Shown here: one piece after another, positions 41,336 to 51,006 of the stretch
Layout: the number at the start of each line of letters is the position of its first letter
Position numbering within the stretch: position 1 is the stretch's first letter
Source of the DNA: Rhynchopus sp. YZ270_cl-10
Taxonomy: Eukaryota; Euglenozoa; Diplonemea; Diplonemida; Diplonemidae
DNA length: 64,000 bases
Assembly: GCA_964035575.1 (NCBI GenBank)
Contig: OZ037843.1
Location: forward strand, 1,674,001-1,738,000
Direction of reading: 5' to 3'
Program-made: the position numbers and the translations under genes
The notes under the pieces: model-generated
What the model was told of the DNA's origin: nothing
The model's input: the letters and a program-made list of their open reading frames with translations, nothing else
Databases searched by the model: none

Positions 41336-41666
41336 TGAACAAGATAAAACAATAAGCTCGCGTTTCTTTTATCGAACAGATTTTATTCTCCGCCCCGTAC
41401 CCAAAACGTAAACACCACTTTGAATCAGAAAAAATATCTTCTTCTCCTTTTTTCTTCCACACGCGCTGGTTTTTGTATCTCGCTAATTTTTATCAAAAAC
41501 CCTAGTTTCGACGCGAAACGTTTCCTCATGTATTGCACGGGAAACAATATATATGACAAACAGGTGCAGGGTGGTTCCGTGCATATCATAGAACCTGGCA
41601 CCTTGTGTGTCTTCCAAAAACCAAAAAAGCGTTGTGTGTGAAGTTTTGAAGGAAGGAAAAATAAAA
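41336..41666 (+). repeat. Leader/trailer cassette, copy v
   Basis: Uninterrupted leader plus trailer without the coding piece. It contains the intact ACCACTTTGAATCAG site that is occupied in copy iii. The join CCCTAGTTTCGACGCGAAAC is shared with copy i. Confidence 0.8.
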
Positions 41667-41739
41667 GTAAGACCTAAAAAATCCTCGAAAATCGTTGTGA
41701 AAATTATAGTGGGTGGGTTTTTTACACATCGACACATGG

Positions 41740-42020
41740 AACATGATCACATGTACCTATTACATGTAACTGTTACATTACATGTGAAGTTACATGTCAT
41801 TTACGTGTAACGGTTTTTCACATGTAACATTCCATGTAATGTAACTTACTTCACCGCCGTGTGCTCCCCAAACCCGGGGTACCCCGCGCGGACCCTACAC
41901 GACGGTGAAGTAAATGACATGTGCCACCTAAAAATGACATGACATTGTACTTAACAGGTCATTTCACCTGTGGCACATGTCACTTTACATGTCAAATGAC
42001 ATGTGGCTAACATGTAAAAA
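41740..42020. repeat. ACATGT-dense region with a long inverted repeat
   Basis: Many TTACATGT / ACATGTAA / TGACATGT words occur here. ACTTACTTCACCGCCGTGT (about 41847-41865) is inverted as ACACGACGGTGAAGTAAAT (41897-41915), around a CCCGGGGTACCCCGCG centre. Smaller echoes of the same words lie at 41210-41270. Confidence 0.6.
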
Positions 42021-42054
42021 AAAGTTACACGTACCGCGTTTGGAAAAGAAACAA

Positions 42055-42325
42055 AATATTATGGACCGAATTAATGATGGTACGTTTGAGGTTTTTGAGT
42101 TTCATTTGGTACTTAATTCGGTTCATGATGTTTTGGGGGGCAATTTTTTTTGTACTTGTCCCCCGAGGAAAGGGCGAATCTTATTTTTTTGACAAGTACT
42201 TTTTTGCCCAGAACGATATGAATCGAATTAATATTTGGTTCGGGTTATTGTTGGACCGAATTAATTATGGTACGTTAGAGATTTTTTCGGGACATTTGGT
42301 ACTTAATTCGGTCCATAATATTTCC
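42055..42325. mobile_element. 270-bp foldback element made of two hairpin modules
   Basis: The ends are AATATTATGGACCGAATTAA and its inverse at 42305-42324. Inside, two related modules (42064-42121 and 42249-42316) each run from ACCGAATTAA to TTAATTCGGT, so every quarter is an inverted copy of another. Probably a miniature inverted-repeat element; no clear target duplication. Confidence 0.6.
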
Positions 42326-42597
42326 AATCGCGGTAAATCACAATGTAAGGGGACAATGGGATATACTCCGGACATGGATACCCACACAGAATACACGGTT
42401 ACCCAGACATCTGTCAGGCAATCACTGATTCACTTCACACAGGTCGGGTAGGCGCTGCCTGCCCATCCTCTTTTTCCTGTCTGCTATCGATTCCAGGTTC
42501 ACAACGTTCAGACGTTTAGTCAAAATGCTTTGGGTGATGACTCCTTTTGGGATACACAAAACGGGAAGCTGGGATGCACAAGATAAAACGTGATGTG

Positions 42598-42694
42598 GTG
42601 TACCTGTGTACCTGTGTACCTGTGTACCTGTGTACCTGTGTACCTGTGTACCTGTGTACCTGTGTACCTGTGTACCTGTGTACCTGTGTACCTG
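42598..42694 (+). repeat. 8-bp tandem array (GTGTACCT)n, about 12 copies
   Basis: Same unit as 16696-16757. It lies just upstream of the spacer block leading to receptor gene A. Confidence 0.97.
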
Positions 42695-42926
42695 AAAAAA
42701 TGGCAAAGTACTATTAAAAAATGACCCTCCCCCCCCGATATTGACAGGTCGCTGACAGGTCGTTGACTCATTTCCTGTAGCACCAGTAACAATTAATTTT
42801 ATTTTTCATTGCCTGCGTCCTCCGATGAACGGTGGTAGGGCGTTTGCACTTTCAACTTGGAAGCGTGCAATGCAACAAACGGTCGAGATCTGATCAAGCG
42901 AAACGGATATATTTCTCTTTATTTTT

Positions 42927-43340
42927 GGGCCCAGCACCCCTCAGATACGACAGCCGCGTTGAAGCCTGACAACGATTGCACCTTTAAAGTCGAAATGGAT
43001 ACAAACCCAATGACAAACCTTTGCGAATCCCTGTTGATGTGTGTGCCAAGGCGCTTTCATCCTTCGCGTGTTTTATTGTTTTCCCCCTTTCCGCAGGCTT
43101 CTTGTCTTCTGACAAAAAGGTAAACTGACAAAAGCAAACACCCCATTGCCCCTTCTCTGTTTCATTCTATTTGTTGATTTGCATACATCGATAATATACC
43201 TTTTAGATCAGTTCTCTGTTGTCTGTGTTCCCTCTACGCCACTTCTGTTGTGCAGTCTCAATGTGTGGCGGAGCAGCATTCTCGCACACACTTTACCACC
43301 TACCATGTGCCTGCGTCGGTGTACGGTGGGGATTTGCTCC
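42927..43340 (+). repeat. Receptor-array spacer block, copy upstream of gene A
   Basis: Nearly identical to 46771-47145 (upstream of B) and 59570-59960 (upstream of E). Landmarks are ACCTTTAAAGTCGAAATGG, GTGCCAAGGCGCTTTCATC, GCAGGCTTCTTGTCTTCTGA, CATACATCGATAATATACC and TCTGTTGTGCAGTCT. A spacer duplicated together with its gene supports origin by unequal crossing-over. It may hold promoter or processing signals. Confidence 0.85.
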
Positions 43341-43559
43341 CTGATTTCTGTTGCCAACTTACATCTATTATTAGACTGGCCTGCGTCTCTGCTTGAGGAT
43401 GAATGAATCTGTTTTCGGCAGGGGTAGCAGGGGTGGGCTGAGTGGGCTTAGCATTGGTGTAAACACTGTCTCTGGAGCAGGACTGACAGACTCGGACACA
43501 CAGGCGGCAGCCCTGAGTTACCATACACACACCCCCACCACACCACAGACGCTTGGACA

Positions 43560-46181
43560 ATGGTGTCATGCGGGATCCAGTCGCTGACAATACTGCTGTG
43601 CGTGGTGCTGATTCTGTCGACAGGTGCGATCATCGGTGGCTTCACTCTGTCAACATGGGACGACCTTCTGGAGAAGGCACGTGACACAGGTGACGAGGGC
43701 TTCGGGATGTGTCTCGACAGTGGTACGGCGGACATCGAAACGGTCTCGGCACGCTACCTGCGTTCTGTTCTTGGCAACGTGGACACGGCAGTGAAGGAGT
43801 ACTTGAAGGTGCCTGAGCAGCTCGTGGTCTCGCTGGCCAACCTTGCTCAGGCACACCACCCAAACATCAGCACGAGCCCTGCCTTTGCGGCCACAGTAAT
43901 GCGTCCTGCAGCCTTGTCCGCTTATTTGGCTGGGAGTACGTCCGGACTCGTACAGATCGGAAACGAAGCGTATCCGTGGTGTGCGGCACATCCTGTTCCG
44001 TGGAAGAGGGGAGACGGGAACGCAGGGTGGGGCTCGCGGATCACGTACAGGGGGCTGAATTCTCGGGGTGGCATCCCACCAACGAACGGAAGCAAGGTCA
44101 CCATGCTCTACGGTACACGTCACCCAGTCACCTTGTCGGAGGGGCTGTCGGACTTCGCTGTTTTTACCGAAGTTAACGAGATGGGTGACATCAGGGACCC
44201 CTCACGGCCGTGCTCGCACTTTCCGGACTACAACAAGAACGAGTGGCGTGGACTTTGCATGTTTCCCATTGGTATCCCCGAACCCGAAGGCGGGGACATG
44301 GTCCAGCAGCGTGGGAGACAGCAGTACTACCTGGGCGCTAACGATCCACCCCTGAACCCTGCAGACACGCTCGTCTACTCACACACGCAGGTCACCTGGG
44401 ATATGATGTGGTGGGAGCTGAGCTACACCTACACCCACCCAGATATGTACACGATGCACCCCAAGCAGGGCAAGCGTGTGGGTTCTGTCAGTGCTACAGT
44501 GACTGCAGACGGGGTAGCCGACGCAGTGCGTGCACAGCTGCTCCCAACCGGCACGTCGCTGTACCTGGTCGATTATGACAGTGCAACAGACTCAGTTGGG
44601 ACACTTGTCGCATACAACAGAGGACGGCAGCTGCGGATAAAGATGGCCATGAGTACGCTGGGCATCGACCTTCCCAAAGCTTATAGCATCAACATAACGA
44701 ACCACTCGATGGAAGACGCGACGTCGCACATCCCCTCAGTGATTGCAGAGCACGGGCGGTTTGTGTTCACACACCCGCAGAACTACAAAGACCTTGTGGA
44801 GAAGACAGAGGACTCCTTCCTGAAGTGGCCTGACTCGAACGGCACGGAGTACTGGACAATCACGTCGACAATTGAACACAAAACGATTGCGTTGTACGCG
44901 AACCTTCTTGTGCCGAGAGAGTCTGTGATGCACTCGATTGATGCGTCGACGAATGCAATCCGTGCGAAGGTGGCATCAGATCTGTCCTCTGCAGACGCAC
45001 AGAAGGAGGATGCGGTGACTGTGATGGCGATTGTGACGGCTGTTGCGGTCATCGGACTTCTTGCCATTGCTGTTGTGTTCACACGCTACATCACGTCACC
45101 TCTGCTGAAGCTTGGGAGTGAGATGGCAAGTGTGGCTGTGATGGACCTGGAGGCTGTGGACACGGGCCGTGCAGTGTCGCAGCTGAGTGAAGTGAGGGTG
45201 ATGCAGCGCAGCTTTGTTACCATGGTGGCAAACCTGGTGGAGTACCGGAACTACCTGCCGCAGAGTGTGCTTGTCAACGATACTGAGAACGAGATGTGTC
45301 GCACAGAGACCACACACGTGACCACATCCGTGTCAGGCACGTCTTGGCATTCAGATGGGGCTTCCGAGGTTGTGATAGAGAACCAGAAGGCACTGCTGCG
45401 TGTGGAAGGGATGAAGAAGAAGAAGGTGTCTCTGGCACACATGAACGTCGTGTCGTGGCACGCCTTCTGCGAACAGCGCAAGGACGAAGAGGTGCTCTGC
45501 ACACACGGTAGTATGATTGAGACGATCCTGACAGCAGTGCTACACAACAAGGGTGTGTGCGACACGTTTGCTGGCGACAAGATACTTGCCACCTTCAACG
45601 CCTTTGCTCCGAGCGCGTCGCACGGTGTTGCCTGTGTGAAGGCTGCACACGCAGCAGCAAAAGCACTTAGTGATGTACATTTGGTGATGTGCAAGCTCTC
45701 GTATGGGTGCACGACAGGTGAGGCACGTGTAGGACCTATGGGCTGCAACGGGATGAAGAAAGTGTCGATTCTTTCAGAGTCCATGTCGTGGGTGGTTGTG
45801 CTTGAGCGTTGGAACAGGATGAACGACCTGCCTGGTGTACTCGACCACAGCCTCTCACGTGAGGTGCAGGGACAGGTGGTGCTGCGTTGTGAAGGTGCGA
45901 TGCTGTACGAGAAGCTGAGTGACAAGGCACAGGTTGTGTACGCTGTGAAGGAGTTGGTCAGTATGAAGAATGAAGAGTGGATGTACCAACTGGAGGCCCT
46001 CGAGCAAAACAACCCTCACACACTGTGGAATGAGGCTTTTGCACACATCATTGCACAGGAGTTTAGCCAGGCTGCTTGTGTGCTTGACAGCCTAGGCGCA
46101 GAGCAACTGCAGCAATACGACACGCTTGTGAGATATGTGCAGCAGAGAGCTTTTACACCGTACGTTGTGAACATGCACTGA
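43560..46181 (+). CDS. Receptor pseudocyclase A (873 aa)
   Basis: Short N-terminus and membrane segment (about 8-31), large ectodomain (32-480) containing a Cache-like part (WWELSYTYTHPDMY, then VGSVSATV and TSLYLVDYD), membrane segment 485-508, HAMP-like linker, then EYRNYLPQSVL (561 onward). A variable Ser/Thr linker (about 575-605) leads into a cyclase-fold domain. It has Asn629 in LAHMNVV instead of the first metal Asp, Asp673 kept in FAGDKILATFN, and ILSESMSWVVVLERWN where NxxxR should be. NEEWMYQLE (804-812) follows. Catalytic activity is therefore unlikely. The start ATG follows CACCACACCACAGACGCTTG, shared with gene B. The leader, linker, C-terminus and 3' flank are of the A/B type. 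Confidence 0.95.
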   Translation: MVSCGIQSLTILLCVVLILSTGAIIGGFTLSTWDDLLEKARDTGDEGFGMCLDSGTADIETVSARYLRSVLGNVDTAVKEYLKVPEQLVVSLANLAQAHHPNISTSPAFAATVMRPAALSAYLAGSTSGLVQIGNEAYPWCAAHPVPWKRGDGNAGWGSRITYRGLNSRGGIPPTNGSKVTMLYGTRHPVTLSEGLSDFAVFTEVNEMGDIRDPSRPCSHFPDYNKNEWRGLCMFPIGIPEPEGGDMVQQRGRQQYYLGANDPPLNPADTLVYSHTQVTWDMMWWELSYTYTHPDMYTMHPKQGKRVGSVSATVTADGVADAVRAQLLPTGTSLYLVDYDSATDSVGTLVAYNRGRQLRIKMAMSTLGIDLPKAYSINITNHSMEDATSHIPSVIAEHGRFVFTHPQNYKDLVEKTEDSFLKWPDSNGTEYWTITSTIEHKTIALYANLLVPRESVMHSIDASTNAIRAKVASDLSSADAQKEDAVTVMAIVTAVAVIGLLAIAVVFTRYITSPLLKLGSEMASVAVMDLEAVDTGRAVSQLSEVRVMQRSFVTMVANLVEYRNYLPQSVLVNDTENEMCRTETTHVTTSVSGTSWHSDGASEVVIENQKALLRVEGMKKKKVSLAHMNVVSWHAFCEQRKDEEVLCTHGSMIETILTAVLHNKGVCDTFAGDKILATFNAFAPSASHGVACVKAAHAAAKALSDVHLVMCKLSYGCTTGEARVGPMGCNGMKKVSILSESMSWVVVLERWNRMNDLPGVLDHSLSREVQGQVVLRCEGAMLYEKLSDKAQVVYAVKELVSMKNEEWMYQLEALEQNNPHTLWNEAFAHIIAQEFSQAACVLDSLGAEQLQQYDTLVRYVQQRAFTPYVVNMH

Positions 46182-46770
46182 GGTTTGATGGGTTTTATTC
46201 TGGACACGAAACAGTGGTGCTTTCTTAAGTCAGATCAGTTGACCGCGACGGGTCACTCCTGTGGTTAAGCGGGGAGGGGGTGGGGGTTTCAAAGGATTTA
46301 TTGTTGGGTGTCCGGGCGTCCCGTGGCACGACTTACAGCATTCAAGCAATGTTGTGCTCTGTAGCTCGTAAGCGCCGCAACGTGTGAGTCGCGGTGGATC
46401 GCAGAAGTCAATCACGGCATTGAGGGCGTCGCCCTCGCCCCATGCAGCATGTTTCCGCTGGTGTGTGCGCCTTCCTGCACGGCTCACATCTTTCCTTACT
46501 ATGGGTGCGGCACGCGGCACGCAAGCGGGATTTTTGGGGTACGGAATATTTTATTGTGCCTTGTCCTCTGCAAGCAGAGGAAAAACATTCCGGATTCCAA
46601 AGGCGTTTCATGGCAAACAATAACTTCGAAGGTCAAGGTATGGAGAGACACACCTTAGAAGAAGAAAACATTGGGTGACCAGGTTCCTGGTGTGGTTCTG
46701 AACTGTCCAAAATATCAAACCTGTGGGTACCAGACTGTGTCTTTGCCCCTTTTTAAAATTATTAATTTTT
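46182..46770. other. 3' flank of gene A and spacer
   Basis: GGTTTGATGGGTTTTATTCT directly after the stop is shared with genes B and E. The rest (46220-46770) is unique and moderately GC-rich with short frames on both strands but no recognisable product. Confidence 0.6.
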
Positions 46771-47145
46771 GGGCCCAGCACCCCTCAGATACGACAGCCG
46801 CGTAGAAGCCTGACAACGATTGCACCTTTAAAGTCGAAATGGATACAAACCCAATGACAAACCTTTGCGAATCCCTGTTGATGTGTGTGCCAAGGCGCTT
46901 TCATCTTTCGTGTGTTTTATATTTTTCCCCTTTCCCGCAGGCTTCTTGTCTTCTGACAAAAAGGTAAACTGACAAAAGCAAACACCCCATTGCCCCTTCT
47001 TTGTTTCATTCTATTTGTTGATTTTGCATACATCGATAATATACCTTTTAGATCAGTTCTCTGTTGTCTGTGTTCCCTCTACGCCACTTCTGTTGTGCAG
47101 TCTGTCAATATGTGGCTGAGCAACATTCTCGCACACACTTTATTA
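46771..47145 (+). repeat. Receptor-array spacer block, copy upstream of gene B
   Basis: Copy of 42927-43340 with minor differences. It is followed by CACTGTCTCTGGAGCAGGAC, also present upstream of A and at the breakpoint of E. From about 47230 to 47580 the sequence is unique to B. Confidence 0.85.
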
Positions 47146-47643
47146 GTCTCTCAGTTCAGTTGGAGAGATCGGAATTCCCAACCGGAACACTGTCTCTGGA
47201 GCAGGACTGACAGACTCAGACGCACACGCCTGACACAAGCCTTACGGGGTTGGCAATGCCGTAGCTGGCATTGGGGAGATACAGTTTTACATTGGACCCG
47301 TTCAGGGCTTACGACACCCACAGTTGCGGACCAGAGTGGTGGGCAGCCTGGTCACGCTGCTTGCCTGCACACGTGGAGAACGTGATCTGCGTCGGAGTTG
47401 GACGCTGTGTGAGGAGGCTGTGCGTGACCAGCCGCTGTGCCTGTGCGAGTCTCCTCAAGGGACAACACAGTGTCACTGCCATCTGCACTGAATACGTTCT
47501 TCTGCCTTACAAGGTTTGCAATACAGTAGTGCAGCAACAGTGTACAGGTAGAATAATAAGAATATGTACTGAATATCATGTGTGTTTGTCCATACTTTTT
47601 GTCCATACACACACACCCCCACCACACCACAGACGCTTGGACA

Positions 47644-50265
47644 ATGCTGTCATGCGGGATCCAGTCGCTGACAATACTGCTGTGTGTGGTGCTGATTCTG
47701 TCGACAGGTGCGATCATCGGTGGCTTCACTCTGTCAACATGGGACGACCTTCTGGAGAAGGCACGTGACACAGGTGACGAGGGCTTCGGGATGTGTCTCG
47801 ACAGTGGTACGGCGGACATCGAAACGGTCTCGGCACGCTACCTGCGCTCTGTTCTTGGCAACGTGGACACGGCAGTGAAGGAGTACCTGAAGGTGCCTGA
47901 GCAGCTCGTGGTCTCGCTTGCCAACCTTGCTCAGGCACACCACCCAAACATCAGCACGAGCCCTGCCTTTGCGGCCACAGTAATGCGTCCTGCAGCCTTG
48001 TCCGCTTATTTGGCTGGGAGTACGTCCGGACTCGTACAGATCGGAAACGAAGCGTATCCGTGGTGTGCGGCACATCCTGTTCCGTGGAAGAGGGGAGACG
48101 GGAACGCAGGGTGGGGCTCGCGGATCACGTACAGGGAGATGAACCCTCGGGGCGCTAACCTACCAGCGAACGGAAGCAAGGTCACCATGCTCTACGGTAC
48201 ACGTCACCCAGTCACCTTGTCGGAGGGGCTGTCGGACTTCGCTGTTTTTACCGAAGTTAACGAGATGGGTGACATCAGGGACCCCTCACTGCCGTGCAGG
48301 TTCTTTCCGGACTACAACAAGGGCGACTATCTTGGACTTTGCCTGCTTCCCATCCATCTCGTCGAACCCGAAGACGGAGACGTGTTCCAGCAGCGCAGGA
48401 GACAGATCTACAACCTGGGTGCCAACGATCCACCCCTGAACCCTGCAGACACGCTCGTCTACTCACACACGCAGGTCACCTGGGACTTGATGTGGTGGGA
48501 GCTGAGCTACACCTACACCCACCCAGATATGTACACGATGCACCCCAAGCAGGGCAAGCGTGTGGGTGTCGTCACTGCCAGCGTGACTGCATCCGGGGTA
48601 GTCGACGCAGTGCGTGCACAGCTGCTCCCAACCGGCACGTCGCTGTACCTGGTCGATTATGACAGTGCAACAGACTCAGTTGGGACACTTGTCGCATACA
48701 ACAGAGGACGGCAGCTGCAGATGACGATCATTACGAACGCGCTGGGCCTCACCCTTCCCGAAGCATCGAACATCAACATAACGAACCACTCGATGGAAGA
48801 CGCGACGTCACACATCCCCTCAGTGATTGCAGAGCACGGGCGGTTTGTGTTCACACACCCGCAGAACTACAAAGACCTTGTGGAGAAGACAGAGGACTCC
48901 TTCCTGAAGTGGTCTGACTCGAACGGCACGGAGTACTGGACAATCACGTCGACAATTGAACACAAAACGATTGCGTTGTACGCGAACCTTCTTGTGCCGA
49001 GAGAGTCTGTGATGCACTCGATTGATGCGTCGACGAATGCAATCCGTGCGAAGGTGGCATCAGATCTGTCCTCTGCAGACGCACAGAAGGAGGATGCGGT
49101 GACTGTGATGGCGATTGTGACGGCTGTTGCGGTCATCGGACTTCTTGCCATTGCTGTTGTGTTCACACGCTACATCACGTCACCTCTGCTGAAGCTTGGG
49201 AGTGAGATGGCAAGTGTGGCTGTGATGGACCTGGAGGCTGTGGACACGGGCCGTGCAGTGTCGCAGCTGAGTGAAGTGAGGGTGATGCAGCGCAGCTTTG
49301 TTACCATGGTGGCAAACCTGGTGGAGTACCGGAACTACCTGCCGCAGAGTGTGCTTGTCAACGATACTGAGAACGAGATGTGTCGCACAGAGACCACACA
49401 CGTGACCACATCCGTGTCAGGCACGTCTTGGCATTCAGATGGGGCTTCCGAGGTTGTGATAGAGAACCAGAAGGCACTGCTGCGTGTGGAAGGGATGAAG
49501 AAGAAGAAGGTGTCTCTGGCACACATGAACGTCGTGTCGTGGCACGCCTTCTGCGAACAGCGCAAGGACGAAGAGGTGCTCTGCACACACGGTAGTATGA
49601 TTGAGACGATCCTGACAGCAGTGCTACACAACAAGGGTGTGTGCGACACGTTTGCTGGCGACAAGATACTTGCCACCTTCAACGCCTTTGCTCCGAGCGC
49701 GTCGCACGGTGTTGCCTGTGTGAAGGCTGCACACGCAGCAGCAAAAGCACTTAGTGATGTACATTTGGTGATGTGCAAGCTCTCGTATGGGTGCACGACA
49801 GGTGAGGCACGTGTAGGACCTATGGGCTGCAACGGGATGAAGAAAGTGTCGATTCTTTCAGAGTCCATGTCGTGGGTGGTTGTGCTTGAGCGTTGGAACA
49901 GGATGAACGACCTGCCTGGTGTACTCGACCACAGCCTCTCACGTGAGGTGCAGGGACAGGTGGTGCTGCGTTGTGAAGGTGCGATGCTGTACGAGAAGCT
50001 GAGTGACAAGGCACAGGTTGTGTACGCTGTGAAGGAGTTGGTCAGTATGAAGAATGAAGAGTGGATGTACCAACTGGAGGCCCTCGAGCAAAACAACCCT
50101 CACACACTGTGGAATGAGGCTTTTGCACACATCATTGCACAGGAGTTTAGCCAGGCTGCTTGTGTGCTTGACAGCCTAGGCGCAGAGCAACTGCAGCAAT
50201 ACGACACGCTTGTGAGATATGTGCAGCAGAGAGCTTTTACACCGTACGTTGTGAACATGCACTGA
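47644..50265 (+). CDS. Receptor pseudocyclase B (873 aa)
   Basis: An in-frame ATG exists at 47578, but alignment with A places the start at 47644 (MLSCGIQSL, against MVSCGIQSL in the others). The intervening bases match the untranslated leader of A. The last ~1.4 kb looks identical to A apart from an occasional base. Differences from A are confined to ectodomain patches: EMNPRGANLPA (about 165-175), RFFPDYNKGDYLGLCLLPIH through RRRQIYNLG (218-258), VVTASVTASGVV (309-320) and QMTIITNALGLTLPEA (359-374). The second and third patches are in part shared with gene D. The cyclase-fold domain has the same substitutions as A. Confidence 0.95.
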   Translation: MLSCGIQSLTILLCVVLILSTGAIIGGFTLSTWDDLLEKARDTGDEGFGMCLDSGTADIETVSARYLRSVLGNVDTAVKEYLKVPEQLVVSLANLAQAHHPNISTSPAFAATVMRPAALSAYLAGSTSGLVQIGNEAYPWCAAHPVPWKRGDGNAGWGSRITYREMNPRGANLPANGSKVTMLYGTRHPVTLSEGLSDFAVFTEVNEMGDIRDPSLPCRFFPDYNKGDYLGLCLLPIHLVEPEDGDVFQQRRRQIYNLGANDPPLNPADTLVYSHTQVTWDLMWWELSYTYTHPDMYTMHPKQGKRVGVVTASVTASGVVDAVRAQLLPTGTSLYLVDYDSATDSVGTLVAYNRGRQLQMTIITNALGLTLPEASNINITNHSMEDATSHIPSVIAEHGRFVFTHPQNYKDLVEKTEDSFLKWSDSNGTEYWTITSTIEHKTIALYANLLVPRESVMHSIDASTNAIRAKVASDLSSADAQKEDAVTVMAIVTAVAVIGLLAIAVVFTRYITSPLLKLGSEMASVAVMDLEAVDTGRAVSQLSEVRVMQRSFVTMVANLVEYRNYLPQSVLVNDTENEMCRTETTHVTTSVSGTSWHSDGASEVVIENQKALLRVEGMKKKKVSLAHMNVVSWHAFCEQRKDEEVLCTHGSMIETILTAVLHNKGVCDTFAGDKILATFNAFAPSASHGVACVKAAHAAAKALSDVHLVMCKLSYGCTTGEARVGPMGCNGMKKVSILSESMSWVVVLERWNRMNDLPGVLDHSLSREVQGQVVLRCEGAMLYEKLSDKAQVVYAVKELVSMKNEEWMYQLEALEQNNPHTLWNEAFAHIIAQEFSQAACVLDSLGAEQLQQYDTLVRYVQQRAFTPYVVNMH

Positions 50266-51006
50266 GGTTTGATGGGTTTTATTCTGGACACGAAACATTT
50301 GGAGCTCTGCGTTTGTGAGTGTCTTCACTGTGGGGGGGGGGGCGCTTATTTCAGGGGGGTTTTCAAACATAAAATTTCTAGGGTAGATGGTGCTTTCGGA
50401 AGTCGGTCAACGACCTGTCAGCGACTTATCATTATCAGGGGGTGTGTATAAAGTACGCCCTGTGTCAGCGACCTGTCAATACCCCTCCCGGAGCACCAGT
50501 AGAACAAGATTATTTTTTTTGGTTCTTGTTCTTTGGGTCGCAAAAAAGAGCGCTGCCGAAACTAATTATTTACTCTAGCTCCATGCATTTTGGGTTACAG
50601 TGTGCTGCCTGTAAGGACATCCATGCAGATCCAGGGAAAGGCTAAGGACCAACTGTCGATGCAGACATGAGACACCTAGAGAGGTACTGTGTTCCCCCCC
50701 TGCTATCTTCTGACTATCGTGCATCAAGCGTTGGGTGCAGCGAACTGCAGTAATTGTATGCTCACAACTCTTCAACGGAAGGTGGGCCGCCGGATGACGA
50801 GTGGTTGTGTACTGCCCCCGTTCACACTACGGTACGGGTAAGTCTAGAAGACTTAAAGTCTGTTTTTTTCACATCTAGGACGTGTGTGTTGCCGTTATAC
50901 GGAGGTCACCTCCCCGTCCACACAGGGTATACAGGCAGCACACCTCCCCCTCAGTGCAGAGACCTTTACACAAGGGGAAACTTTTTCAATTTTTCCCAGG
51001 AGTTTG
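50266..51006. other. 3' flank of gene B and spacer
   Basis: Begins with the A/B-type 3' flank; 50290-50345 is shared with the flank of E (GCGTTTGTGAGTGTCTT, then a G run). Bases 50407-50510 hold an inverted, altered copy of the CAGGTCGCTGACAGG word. GGTTGTGTACTGCCCCCGTT...TACGGTACGG (50802-50838) resembles 39403-39440. No gene is seen. Confidence 0.55.

Noticed and set aside
47578-47643. 22-residue N-terminal extension of gene B
   Set aside because: The corresponding bases in gene A are untranslated leader, and A, C and D all start at the conserved SCGIQSL position.
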